From: Dysgonamonadaceae bacterium
Lineage (GTDB): Bacteria; Bacteroidota; Bacteroidia; Bacteroidales; Azobacteroidaceae
DNA: 62,372 bases
NCBI GenBank assembly: GCA_031272085.1
Contig: JAISUN010000073.1
Coordinates: forward strand, 1-62,372
Direction: 5' to 3'
Below are positions 31,681 to 41,100 of this stretch, in pieces. The translations under genes and the position numbers were made by a program. Each line of letters starts with the position of its first letter. The first letter of the stretch is position 1. Below the pieces are notes generated by a model that was not told where the DNA came from, did no database searches, and was given only the letters and a program-made list of their open reading frames with translations.

Positions 31681-34600
31681 ATGAAACATTCAAGAAAAAT
31701 CTATTTGACAAAGTTGTTCCCGCTGCTGGCGGGACTGTTCTTTGTAACGGCAATTCAGGCTCAAAATGTGAGCGGATTTGTTGCCGACGAGCAAAATGAA
31801 CCCCTGATTGGCGTTAGCGTAGCGGTAAAAGGCTCCAATACGGGAACGACAACCGACCTTGAAGGCAAGTATTCGGTTCCTGTTTCCGGAACAGGGTCGG
31901 TATTGGTTTTTTCCTATATCGGCTACAAAACGCAGGAAATTGCAGTTGCCGACAAAAGGGAAATTAACGTAATCCTTATCGAAGATAATCGGACGCTCGA
32001 CGAGGTTGTTGTGGTGGGTTACGGAGTTCAGAAGAAAGTAAACCTGACCGGTGCGGTAAGCGCCGTCGGTTCCGAAGCCTTCGAGAATCGTCCGGTGGCC
32101 AACATCGGACAGGCTATTGCAGGCGTCGTACCGAATCTGAATGTTACTATCGGCACAGGTTCGCCTGACGCTGTTCCGACCTTTAACATTCGCGGCGGTA
32201 CATCTATGTCGTTGAGCAACGGCGCCTATGTTGTTACGAATGCCGAACCTCTGATTCTTATCGACGGCGTGGAAACGACAGGAGCCTTGCTCAATCAGTT
32301 GAATCCCGAAAACATCGCGTCAATGAGCGTTGTGAAAGATGCTTCGGCTGCGGCCATTTACGGTACGAAAGCGGCCTTCGGCGTGATTTTGATTACAACC
32401 AAAAACGGCAAATTCAACCAGAAAGGCAAGATTTCTTACAGTTTCGACATGGCTTGGGATACTCCTTCGGCATTGCCCAACGTGATGAATACCTATCAGA
32501 TTCAACGGGCGGCAATGGAAAAGAAGGAATGGATAAGCGGCAACTACACGCCTGACAACTGGTCGAGCGTTACCGACAAAGAAGTGCTGGATGCGGCGGC
32601 AAAGTATTTAGCCGACCCCCGACCCGAAAACGCATACATCCGTTACCCGGGCGGAACCCGGACTTGGGTGGCTTCGATGAATCCTTTTGAAGATGTAGTG
32701 CGCGACTGGACGCCCGTACAAAAACACAACCTCAACATTTCCGGCGGCGGCGATAAAGTATCGTACTACATTTCACTCGGTTATATGGGTCAGGAAGGTA
32801 TGTACAAGGTAAATACCGACCAGTACAACCGCTACAATGCAATGTTTACCACAACGGCGCAGGTAACCGACTGGTTTAAAGCGACAGCGCGTTTGAGTTA
32901 CAACCGCACGACTTACAAAGCGCCTTTTGTTCCATCTTCGATGCTGGCCGGCACCGATTTGAGTCGGGAAATTTGGGCGTTTATGGCGACCAACGACAAT
33001 GCCCGCCTCTCAATTCCTGTGCGTCTTGCAGCCGATGACCCCGACTACCCTAATATGCCCACTCAAAACATCGTCGCCTGGCTCGCTAACGGCGCTAACA
33101 GCACAACAACCGCCAGTTCGTCGATGATGACCCTCTCTCCGGAATTTACTCTTGTGAAAAATGTTCTGCGCTTGAAAGCGGATATGACCTATTATCCACA
33201 GTCGAGCAACTACGAGCGTTATGCCCCGCAGTACACCTATATTGATTATGGCGGCGCACAGGTTACTCAACACGCAGCAAGCAATATGGGACAACTCAAC
33301 AAGGGAAATACCGATAACTACACAATAAATACCTACCTCGATTTCAACAAGACGTTTGCAAAAGTTCACGATGTATCGGCAGTAGTCGGATACAATCAGG
33401 AAAAGACCTCTTACAGTTATATCGCCGTAGATATGGAAAAACTGTTTTCGCCCAACATCCTCAATCCGGTCGTTTCGGAAGATATTACGCTGCAACGGCC
33501 TTCAACCAACGCTTGGACGCGCACCGGACGGGCAGTATTCGGCAGAGTGAATTACATTTTTGCCGACCGCTATCTCTTTGAATTTAACGGCCGATACGAT
33601 GGTTCTTCGCGCTTCACGCCCGACGAACGATTCCTGTTCTTCCCTTCCTTTTCGCTTGGATGGCGCGTTTCGGAAGAATCATTTATGGCTCAAACAAAAT
33701 CGTGGCTTAACAATCTGAAATTGCGCGGTTCTTATGGTACGCTCGGCAGCCAGCCCTCGTCCAACTATCCGTATCAGGCGCAAATGACTTCATCAGTGGC
33801 CGGTACCCTTATCGACGGACAGTTTGTCAGCACAGTAGGCTCGCCAAATTTGGTTTCGCCGACGCTGACATGGGAAAAAGCAACCACCATCGACCTCGGT
33901 ATTGACCTGATGATTCTGAACCGCCTCGACGCATCATTCGACTGGTATCAGCGCACTACGACGGACATTTTGACCGACGGAAGCGTGGCTTATCCCGCTG
34001 TACTTGGCGCAACGGCTCCCACCGAAAACTCCGGCGAATTGCAGGCGCGGGGCTGGGAACTCGCTGTGAAATGGAACGACCGGCTGCTCAACAACCAAAT
34101 TCGTTACGATGTAGGATTAGTCCTTTCCGACGCAAGAACAAAAGTTTTACATTACGCGGCGAATCCCGAAAAATTTATCAGCAAACTATACGACGGCCAA
34201 TATGTCGGCGAAATCTGGGGTTATGAAACAGGCGGCATTGTGCAGGAATCCGACGGCGAATGGTATATGGACGGCACAGCAAGGAAATGGCGGCTCACAA
34301 ATACCGGCATCATTCCTTTTAACGGAACTGAAACGCTGTATCCGGGCTACGTTTGGCGCAAAGACATAAACGGGGACGACAAACTCAACGACGGCAACCA
34401 GAAAGTCGGCGATTCGGGCGATATGAAAATTATCGGCGACAATACGCCACGCTATCGTTTCGGACTGACGACCAACTGGTATTATAAAGGAATAGATTTC
34501 AACCTCTTTCTGCAAGGCGTCGGCAAGCGCGATGTGTGGATTAGTTCCGCAAGTTATTGGGGAGGTTCGGGCGTCGGCAACCTCTGGATGTACGAAAACG

Positions 34601-34893
34601 CATGGCGTCCCGACAGAACGGATGCCAAATATCCAATGTACAGCGTAGTTCCGACCACTCAAAGCGCCTACCTTTTCAACGGCGCCTACCTGCGCTGCAA
34701 ACAGATGTCGCTGGGATATACCCTCCCGCACTCGCTCACAAAGAAAGCAGGCGCAGAAAAAGCGCGGATTTATCTTTCGGGCTACAACCTGTTTGAGATA
34801 ACAAGTATCCCCGACGTGTTCGACCCCGACCAGATTTCTACGGCCTATCCGGCTAAACGGACTGTCGCTTTCGGTATTCAACTCGGATTTTAA
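31681..34893 (+). CDS. SusC/RagA TonB-dependent outer-membrane transporter
   Basis: The 1070-residue protein has a signal peptide (LLAGLFFVTAIQAQ), a carboxypeptidase-regulatory-like N-terminal domain (NVSGFVADEQNEPLIGVSVA), the TonB-box region (RTLDEVVVVGYGVQKKVN) and a plug domain (ENRPVANIGQAIAGVVPNLN, LILIDGVE). A 22-strand barrel follows and ends KRTVAFGIQLGF. It forms with SusD the outer-membrane complex that imports oligosaccharides using TonB energy. It lacks an N-terminal FecR-type signalling extension, so regulation is by the hybrid two-component sensor rather than by sigma/anti-sigma. Confidence 0.97.
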   Translation: MKHSRKIYLTKLFPLLAGLFFVTAIQAQNVSGFVADEQNEPLIGVSVAVKGSNTGTTTDLEGKYSVPVSGTGSVLVFSYIGYKTQEIAVADKREINVILIEDNRTLDEVVVVGYGVQKKVNLTGAVSAVGSEAFENRPVANIGQAIAGVVPNLNVTIGTGSPDAVPTFNIRGGTSMSLSNGAYVVTNAEPLILIDGVETTGALLNQLNPENIASMSVVKDASAAAIYGTKAAFGVILITTKNGKFNQKGKISYSFDMAWDTPSALPNVMNTYQIQRAAMEKKEWISGNYTPDNWSSVTDKEVLDAAAKYLADPRPENAYIRYPGGTRTWVASMNPFEDVVRDWTPVQKHNLNISGGGDKVSYYISLGYMGQEGMYKVNTDQYNRYNAMFTTTAQVTDWFKATARLSYNRTTYKAPFVPSSMLAGTDLSREIWAFMATNDNARLSIPVRLAADDPDYPNMPTQNIVAWLANGANSTTTASSSMMTLSPEFTLVKNVLRLKADMTYYPQSSNYERYAPQYTYIDYGGAQVTQHAASNMGQLNKGNTDNYTINTYLDFNKTFAKVHDVSAVVGYNQEKTSYSYIAVDMEKLFSPNILNPVVSEDITLQRPSTNAWTRTGRAVFGRVNYIFADRYLFEFNGRYDGSSRFTPDERFLFFPSFSLGWRVSEESFMAQTKSWLNNLKLRGSYGTLGSQPSSNYPYQAQMTSSVAGTLIDGQFVSTVGSPNLVSPTLTWEKATTIDLGIDLMILNRLDASFDWYQRTTTDILTDGSVAYPAVLGATAPTENSGELQARGWELAVKWNDRLLNNQIRYDVGLVLSDARTKVLHYAANPEKFISKLYDGQYVGEIWGYETGGIVQESDGEWYMDGTARKWRLTNTGIIPFNGTETLYPGYVWRKDINGDDKLNDGNQKVGDSGDMKIIGDNTPRYRFGLTTNWYYKGIDFNLFLQGVGKRDVWISSASYWGGSGVGNLWMYENAWRPDRTDAKYPMYSVVPTTQSAYLFNGAYLRCKQMSLGYTLPHSLTKKAGAEKARIYLSGYNLFEITSIPDVFDPDQISTAYPAKRTVAFGIQLGF

Positions 34894-34915
34894 TTAAACT
34901 CTAAATTTCAAAAGA

Positions 34916-36937
34916 ATGAAACAGATAAATTTTATAATAGCAGCAACTGTTGCGGCGGCAACGATGTGCTTTACCGCCTGCAACGACTCGTTTTTGCAGC
35001 AAGACCCCACGCAGCAGATGGCGGAAGGTTCGTTTCTGGTAAACGAAAGCGACCTGCCGCTCTACCTCAATCAGTTTTATGCAAGTTGCTACGACGACGG
35101 CAACAAGATAGGCTACATCGAAGGAATGGGCGCCTCTTACGCCGAAACTTCCACGATTACTAATGCGCCTTTTGGCGATGCGCTCCGCGGCCCGCGCCTG
35201 ATTATGTGGGATAAAATGACCGACAACGCCCTGATGAACGGCACCAACCGCAGCGCCAACAATACCGGCGTGGCCGACCCTATTCTGAACGAAACATTTG
35301 TCATTCCGCAGAGCGGAACTATTACCGGCTGGGATTGGAAAGGAATGCGCTCGCTCAACTATTTCCTCCGCAACTACACGCAGGCTGCGAAAGACGGCGA
35401 TATTTCATCCCTCGACCGATGGAAAGCCGAAGCATTGTTCTTCAAGGCATGGGATTATTTCAATAAAGTGCTGATTTTCGGCGAAGTTCCCTGGTATGAA
35501 ACCGACCTCAACGTCAATTCAGAAGAACTCTACGCTCCGCGGACGCCCCGCGTGCAACTGATGGACAGCGTACTTTCAATCATCAACTTTGCCGTTGCGC
35601 ACCTGCCGGACAACAATACGCCCGACGGACGCATCAACAAAGATATGGCAAACTTCCTGAAAATGCGCATCTGTCTGTTTGAAGGCACATTCCGCAAATA
35701 CCACGCCGAATTGTCGCTGCCCGACGCCAACAAATTCCTTACCGAGTGTGTAAACGCTGCCGAAGCAATTATCGCAAGCGGACATTATTCCCTCTACAAG
35801 AGCGACGCCGACAAGGATGTGAACGGAAACAACAATTCCTATTGGAAGATGTTTACTTTCAGACGGACTCCGAAAACCGACGGCAACACGGAAGCCATCC
35901 TTGCCAGAACTTACGACGGAGCCAATGTCGGAAACGCCACTTTCCGCTATTTCGACCAGAATCAGCCCAAAAAATACGGCTGTTTCGGAGCATCGAAAGG
36001 CTTCCTCGACGAATATCTTTGCATCGACGGCAAGTCCATCAGCGAAAGCCCGCTTTTTGAAGGCTACGACGGATGGTGGTCGGAACTCGAAAACCGCGAC
36101 CCGCGCCTGACGCAAACCGTTTGCCGCCCGGGCGAATATTGGACTATCTGGCGCAGCAGCGGAGGTACGAAAGGCATTATCGACCGCAGCATACACGGCA
36201 TTACCTATCCCGTTATAGGCAGCACCGTTAATGCTTCTACCGTAGGCGGCTATCGGGTTATCAAGCACTGGGTCGGCGATATTACCGAATACGAGGCATC
36301 ATGGATGGGTACGCAAACCGGAGTAGAATTTCGATACGCCGAAGTCCTTGTTTCGCTCGCCGAAGCAAAAGCCGAACTCGGAACAATCTCGCAGAGCGAC
36401 CTCGACCGGACAATCAACACGCTTCGCGAACGCGCCGGTTTCAATTTTGCCACCTATCCCAACAGCAAACTCGCGCTCGGCAACGAACCTTCCGACCCAC
36501 GCCTCGACGCAATCTATTCGCAATATGTAGGCTATGTTCCGTCGGCTATCATCCGCGAAATCCGCCGAGAACGCCGCGTGGAAATGGCTTGGGAAGGACT
36601 GCGCTACGCCGACCTCATCCGCTGGAAGGCAGGCAAACTGATGACCGTCCCGCTCCGCGGAATGAAGATGACCCCCGAAAAACAGGCTATGTATGCTACC
36701 AAGCACGATTTAGACCCCTCGCATACCGACCACAGCAACGATACGGTAATAAGCACCGCCGTAGTAATAAACAGCGATTATTACCTCGATTCGGAAGGCT
36801 TCATTATCTGCTATCCCCGCGACCCCAAAGTTTCGTCGGGAGCCTTGCCGTGGAGCGACAAACGCTACTATTGGCCTATTCCCAAACAGGAAATTGAACT
36901 CAATAAAAACCTGACACAAAGCCCCGGATGGGAATAA
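34916..36937 (+). CDS. SusD/RagB outer-membrane glycan-binding lipoprotein
   Basis: The 673-residue lipoprotein (cysteine 22 in FTACNDSF) belongs to the SusD family, with TPR-like helical repeats (DLPLYLNQFYAS, FLRNYTQAAKDGDISSLDRW, EALFFKAWDYFNKVL) and the family C-terminal features (RRERRVEMAWEGLRYADLIR and DKRYYWPIPKQEIELN). At 673 residues it is toward the long end of the family. It would hold glycan on the surface over the SusC lid. It lies 22 bp after susC and is followed by a strong terminator. Confidence 0.96.
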   Translation: MKQINFIIAATVAAATMCFTACNDSFLQQDPTQQMAEGSFLVNESDLPLYLNQFYASCYDDGNKIGYIEGMGASYAETSTITNAPFGDALRGPRLIMWDKMTDNALMNGTNRSANNTGVADPILNETFVIPQSGTITGWDWKGMRSLNYFLRNYTQAAKDGDISSLDRWKAEALFFKAWDYFNKVLIFGEVPWYETDLNVNSEELYAPRTPRVQLMDSVLSIINFAVAHLPDNNTPDGRINKDMANFLKMRICLFEGTFRKYHAELSLPDANKFLTECVNAAEAIIASGHYSLYKSDADKDVNGNNNSYWKMFTFRRTPKTDGNTEAILARTYDGANVGNATFRYFDQNQPKKYGCFGASKGFLDEYLCIDGKSISESPLFEGYDGWWSELENRDPRLTQTVCRPGEYWTIWRSSGGTKGIIDRSIHGITYPVIGSTVNASTVGGYRVIKHWVGDITEYEASWMGTQTGVEFRYAEVLVSLAEAKAELGTISQSDLDRTINTLRERAGFNFATYPNSKLALGNEPSDPRLDAIYSQYVGYVPSAIIREIRRERRVEMAWEGLRYADLIRWKAGKLMTVPLRGMKMTPEKQAMYATKHDLDPSHTDHSNDTVISTAVVINSDYYLDSEGFIICYPRDPKVSSGALPWSDKRYYWPIPKQEIELNKNLTQSPGWE

Positions 36938-36947
36938 CACTCGCCTT

Positions 36948-36992
36948 TGCACCCTCTTTTGCATTTACACACTGAAAGGGGGTGCATTTTTT
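36948..36992 (+). terminator. Terminator after susD
   Basis: TGCACCCTCTTT (36948-36959) pairs with AAAGGGGGTGCA (36975-36986) over 12 bp with one G-T pair, followed by six Ts. It separates susCD from the regulator/enzyme operon. Confidence 0.8.
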
Positions 36993-36998
36993 CAGGTA

Positions 36999-37029
36999 TT
37001 GTATAAATGGTAAAAAAATGGTAAATTTG
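36999..37029 (+). promoter_or_regulatory. Promoter of the hybrid two-component gene
   Basis: TTG (36999-37001), 20 bp, then TAAATTTG (37022-37029), 27 bp before ATG 37057. The consensus match suggests constitutive low expression of the sensor. Confidence 0.65.
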
Positions 37030-37056
37030 CTACTTTAAATTTAAAGTGGACGAAGA

Positions 37057-40000
37057 ATGAAAAACAAACATAAAAATCTGATATTAAAGCATTTACATTT
37101 TATTATTTTTCGCAAAATAATATTTGTGGCCTCTTTTATGTTTCTGTTTTTTTCCCATTTTGCAAATGCAGCCGACAACTACCGTTTCCACACTATGTCG
37201 CCCGAAGGCGGATTTTATTTCGACGGAATAATCGCCATTCAGCAGGATAACGAGGGCTTTATCTGGGTTTTGCTCGAAAACAGCCTGTACCGCTTCGACG
37301 GATATGAGTACAAGTCGTATTCCAAAACAATTACAAACCTGAAACCCTCAAAAGAATGGCAGTTCAAAAATATACAGACAAATTCCAAAGGTACGATTAT
37401 CATCGGGACAAACAACGGATTGTATATTTACGACAAACCTTCCGATGCGTTTAACCTTGTCTGCGACACGCCTTTCGATAATTTTGCCGTCTATTCCGAC
37501 AGCCTTATTTTCCTGCGCAATGGCGGAACATGGAAAATATTTAATCCCCAAAACAAAAAACTTTTTACGCCAATTTATGGGGGTAAGGACGCTCCGATTG
37601 CTGTAAGTACGGTTAATTGCCTGAAAGAAAATGATTTTTATGTTTTTAGCAATTATCGGAATATCTATCGTTACAACCGCTCGAAAAAAGAGTTTGCCTT
37701 ATGTTTGAGCCTGCCCGAAAATTACGGCCGTATCCGAAAAGCGGGAATCGGACAGGGAAAACTCTATCTGCTCGCGCAAAACTGCGGGCTTGTGAAAATA
37801 AACCTGTCGAATTTTGAAGTTGAAGACGTATATAAAATCAGCGAAAATATCGATGACCGCCACGTAAGAACAATGTTTATCGATAAAAACGGCAAAATCT
37901 GGCTGGGTACAATCGCCGGAATTTATGTTTTCAATCCCGACGATAGAGAGTTTGCAAAATACGAACATTCTGATTCTCAACCGTTTAGCCTTCCAAATAA
38001 TTCGGTTTGGACTATCAACGAAGACCGTCAAAAAAATATATGGATTGGCTTGTATTCGGGCAATATTTGCTACGTAAATCTTGACGAATCGCAGCCTTTC
38101 ACCACTTTTACCCCTTCTGCCCGCGGATTAAGCCAGGGGCCTGTCAGCGCCTTTGCCGAAGACCGGCGCTATATCTGGATAGGAACCGAGGGCGGCGGAC
38201 TTAACAGAATGGATAAAGAAACCGGAAAATTCGATTATTTTACCCATTCCGAACAGCATAACAGCATATCTTTCAACAACATAAAGTCGATAGTTTCAGG
38301 CGCCGGCAATAACCTTTGGATTGCAACTTATTCGGGCGGACTTAACTGCTTCAATTCCAAAACCGGCAAATTTTCCCATTTTTCGGCCAAAAATAACGAA
38401 AATTCGCTGTTGAACAACAGCATCCGAAAAATCATCCCCGAAAAAGACGCCGGACTGTGGATAGCATATCAAATGCCAAAACTGACTTTATCGTATTATT
38501 CCTTTGAAACAAAGCAATTTACGCATTACGATTTCCCCGACGAACATTATATTTTGGATATGGTAAGAACGGGCGAAAAATACATTTACATACTATGTGC
38601 CGACAAAATACATACATTTGACATACAAAAGCATACAATAGAAAAAACTATCGGCGGCAAAGAACGTATCCTGAATTTTTCCTCGTTCTGTTCCGATTTT
38701 TCGGGGAATCTCTGGATAGGCACCAACGGGAACGGGCTGGTAAAATACAGTCCCGACGACGATAAACTCTCGCTCTACGACGGACTTTTCAAACTCGGCG
38801 CAACGGCGATAAACAGCCTCTGCCTCGACGATGAAGGAAATATCTGGCTCGGCTCCGACAACGGGCTGCTGCGCTACAAAATTGCCGAAAACGTTTTTTC
38901 CCGATTTACCAAAAGCGACGGCATTCAGGGCAACGTCTATTATCCCTTGGCAACGCTGAAAAGCGCTGACGGAAACCTGTATTTCGGCGGTACAAACGGC
39001 TTTACGATAGTCAATCCCGCAAAAATCCGCCTCAACCAGTATAAGCCGAAAATTATTATTTCGGATTTCCTGATTGACAACCGCTCGTCGGCAAATTTGC
39101 TGCCATCGGAACAGGGCAAAGAAATTGTTCTCTCGCACAGTCAGGCCAATTTCAGTTTCGTTTTTTCGTCCGATAATTACCTTATTCCCGACAAAACCCG
39201 CTTCAAATACCGGTTGCGCGGTTACGACGATAAATGGACTGAAACCGACGCTGCAAGCCGCATTGCTTCGTATGCCAAGGTTCCGCCCGGAACTTACCGC
39301 TTTGAAGTTGCGGCAAGCAACAACGACGGTCTGGAAAGCGGACTGATTACAACATTAAAAATCCGCTGCAAACCCGCTTTTTGGGCAGGCGTTCCTGCTT
39401 ATTTGCTTTATTTACTGACAGTTATATTTGTTGCTTTCGTTATTTTCCGCTATTTCGACGAGAAAAAGAAATTGAAAATGCAACGCTATCTCGAAAATGT
39501 CGAGAAAAACAAGAAAGAAGAGATACATAACGCTCAATTACAGTTCTATACCGATATTTCCCACGATTTCAAAACCCCGCTTTCCCTGATTCTCACTTCG
39601 CTTTACAACATGAAGAAAGAGGGCTTGAACAGCGAGTATTACAACATTATAGACAGCAATTCAAAGCGCCTGCTGAAACTTGTAAACGAACTGATGGACT
39701 TTAAAACCCTCGAAAACGGAAAAATGAAACTCAAACTGCAAACTCTGGAAATCAACGATTTTATCGGAAAAATCGCCTCCGATTTCAATGATTTTGCGCA
39801 AAGCAAAAATATCGACTTTGCGGTAAACGTTTCTGAAAACCCGCTGTACGTCTGCATCGACGTAATCGTTGCCGAAAAAATCATCATCAATTTGCTCAAC
39901 AATGCCCTGAAATATACTCTCGAAAACGGCTCCGTAAGCGTCGAAATTATTCCCGACGATACGCCGGTTCAGTCGGATTTTTCCGGTTTTTATGAAATAA

Positions 40001-41100
40001 AATCCGAGGAATTTATTCAGGAAAACACTTTTGCAATCGCCGTTCGCGACACTGGGAAAGGAATCCGCAAAGACCTGATAGAATCAGTGTTTGAACAATA
40101 TTTCAAAGTCGATTCCGACGAAACGGAAATCAATAACGGAACAGGTATCGGATTGGCCTTGGTAAAGCGGCTTATCCTGCTGCACAAAGGCAAATTGACG
40201 GTTTACAGCGAACCGGACAGAGGTTCGTATTTTGAAATACGCTTCAATAAAGACGAAACGGTTTACGAACCAACAGATTTTGTGCAGGATGAATATCCGA
40301 ATTTTGCCGCCGAAAAAATCCTGAAAAACGAACACAAACGCATACTACTCGTCGAAGACCATCACGATTTGCGTAAACTCATTGCCGAAGCGCTTTCGGA
40401 AGAATATGAGATTGTTCAGGCGGAAAACGGCGAAATTGCGGGAAAAATCCTCGAAAAACGCATCATCGACCTGATAATCAGCGATATATTGATGCCGGTA
40501 AAAAACGGAATAGAATTTTGCAAAGAAACAAAAAGCAATATCGAAACTTCGCATATTCCATTTATTTTGCTTACCGCAAAGTCCGACCGCGACAGCAAAC
40601 TCGAAGGAGCCGATTCGGGCGCGGATATCTACCTCGAAAAACCTGTCGATATCGAACTGTTGAAACTCAATATCCAAAATATTTTCAAACGGCAGTTGCA
40701 GTTAAGGGAATTTTATTCCAAAAATTTCTTTACCGACAGCCCCGAACTGTCTGCAAATGAACAGGATAACCGTTTTATGAAAACATTTGCGAAAATTATC
40801 GAAGAAAACCTGAATAAACCGTATCTCGATGTGGGTTTCGTAGCCTCGCAACTCTCGATGAGCCGCAGTAAACTTTACAATAAAATCAAGCAAATGACCG
40901 GAAAATCAGTTATCGAATTTATCCTCAATCGCCGCCTGCAACGGGCTGCCCGCCTCATTATCGAAGATAATATGAGCCTGCGGCAGATTATGGACGAAAT
41001 CGGAATCGAAAGCCAGCCATATTTTACAAATGTTTTCAAACGGGAATTTGGCGACACTCCAAGCGTATTTGCCGCAAAACACAAAACAAAAAAAGAATGA
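37057..41100 (+). CDS. Hybrid two-component system sensor/regulator (HTCS)
   Basis: This 1347-residue protein joins sensor and regulator in one chain. It has a signal-anchor (residues 12-34), a periplasmic two-propeller sensor of Reg_prop repeats (for example GFIWVLLENSLYRFDGYEY and NIWLGSDNGLLRY) and a Y_Y_Y domain (about 690-770). A transmembrane helix (778-798) leads to a HisKA with the phosphorylated histidine at about 836 (DISHDFKTPLSL), an ATPase (NLLNNALKYT, DTGKGIRK, GTGIGLALV), a receiver with D1146 (LIISDILMPVKNG) and an AraC HTH (1250-1345). It would bind a periplasmic oligosaccharide and activate susC. Its stop overlaps the GH2 start by 4 bp. Confidence 0.96.
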   Translation: MKNKHKNLILKHLHFIIFRKIIFVASFMFLFFSHFANAADNYRFHTMSPEGGFYFDGIIAIQQDNEGFIWVLLENSLYRFDGYEYKSYSKTITNLKPSKEWQFKNIQTNSKGTIIIGTNNGLYIYDKPSDAFNLVCDTPFDNFAVYSDSLIFLRNGGTWKIFNPQNKKLFTPIYGGKDAPIAVSTVNCLKENDFYVFSNYRNIYRYNRSKKEFALCLSLPENYGRIRKAGIGQGKLYLLAQNCGLVKINLSNFEVEDVYKISENIDDRHVRTMFIDKNGKIWLGTIAGIYVFNPDDREFAKYEHSDSQPFSLPNNSVWTINEDRQKNIWIGLYSGNICYVNLDESQPFTTFTPSARGLSQGPVSAFAEDRRYIWIGTEGGGLNRMDKETGKFDYFTHSEQHNSISFNNIKSIVSGAGNNLWIATYSGGLNCFNSKTGKFSHFSAKNNENSLLNNSIRKIIPEKDAGLWIAYQMPKLTLSYYSFETKQFTHYDFPDEHYILDMVRTGEKYIYILCADKIHTFDIQKHTIEKTIGGKERILNFSSFCSDFSGNLWIGTNGNGLVKYSPDDDKLSLYDGLFKLGATAINSLCLDDEGNIWLGSDNGLLRYKIAENVFSRFTKSDGIQGNVYYPLATLKSADGNLYFGGTNGFTIVNPAKIRLNQYKPKIIISDFLIDNRSSANLLPSEQGKEIVLSHSQANFSFVFSSDNYLIPDKTRFKYRLRGYDDKWTETDAASRIASYAKVPPGTYRFEVAASNNDGLESGLITTLKIRCKPAFWAGVPAYLLYLLTVIFVAFVIFRYFDEKKKLKMQRYLENVEKNKKEEIHNAQLQFYTDISHDFKTPLSLILTSLYNMKKEGLNSEYYNIIDSNSKRLLKLVNELMDFKTLENGKMKLKLQTLEINDFIGKIASDFNDFAQSKNIDFAVNVSENPLYVCIDVIVAEKIIINLLNNALKYTLENGSVSVEIIPDDTPVQSDFSGFYEIKSEEFIQENTFAIAVRDTGKGIRKDLIESVFEQYFKVDSDETEINNGTGIGLALVKRLILLHKGKLTVYSEPDRGSYFEIRFNKDETVYEPTDFVQDEYPNFAAEKILKNEHKRILLVEDHHDLRKLIAEALSEEYEIVQAENGEIAGKILEKRIIDLIISDILMPVKNGIEFCKETKSNIETSHIPFILLTAKSDRDSKLEGADSGADIYLEKPVDIELLKLNIQNIFKRQLQLREFYSKNFFTDSPELSANEQDNRFMKTFAKIIEENLNKPYLDVGFVASQLSMSRSKLYNKIKQMTGKSVIEFILNRRLQRAARLIIEDNMSLRQIMDEIGIESQPYFTNVFKREFGDTPSVFAAKHKTKKE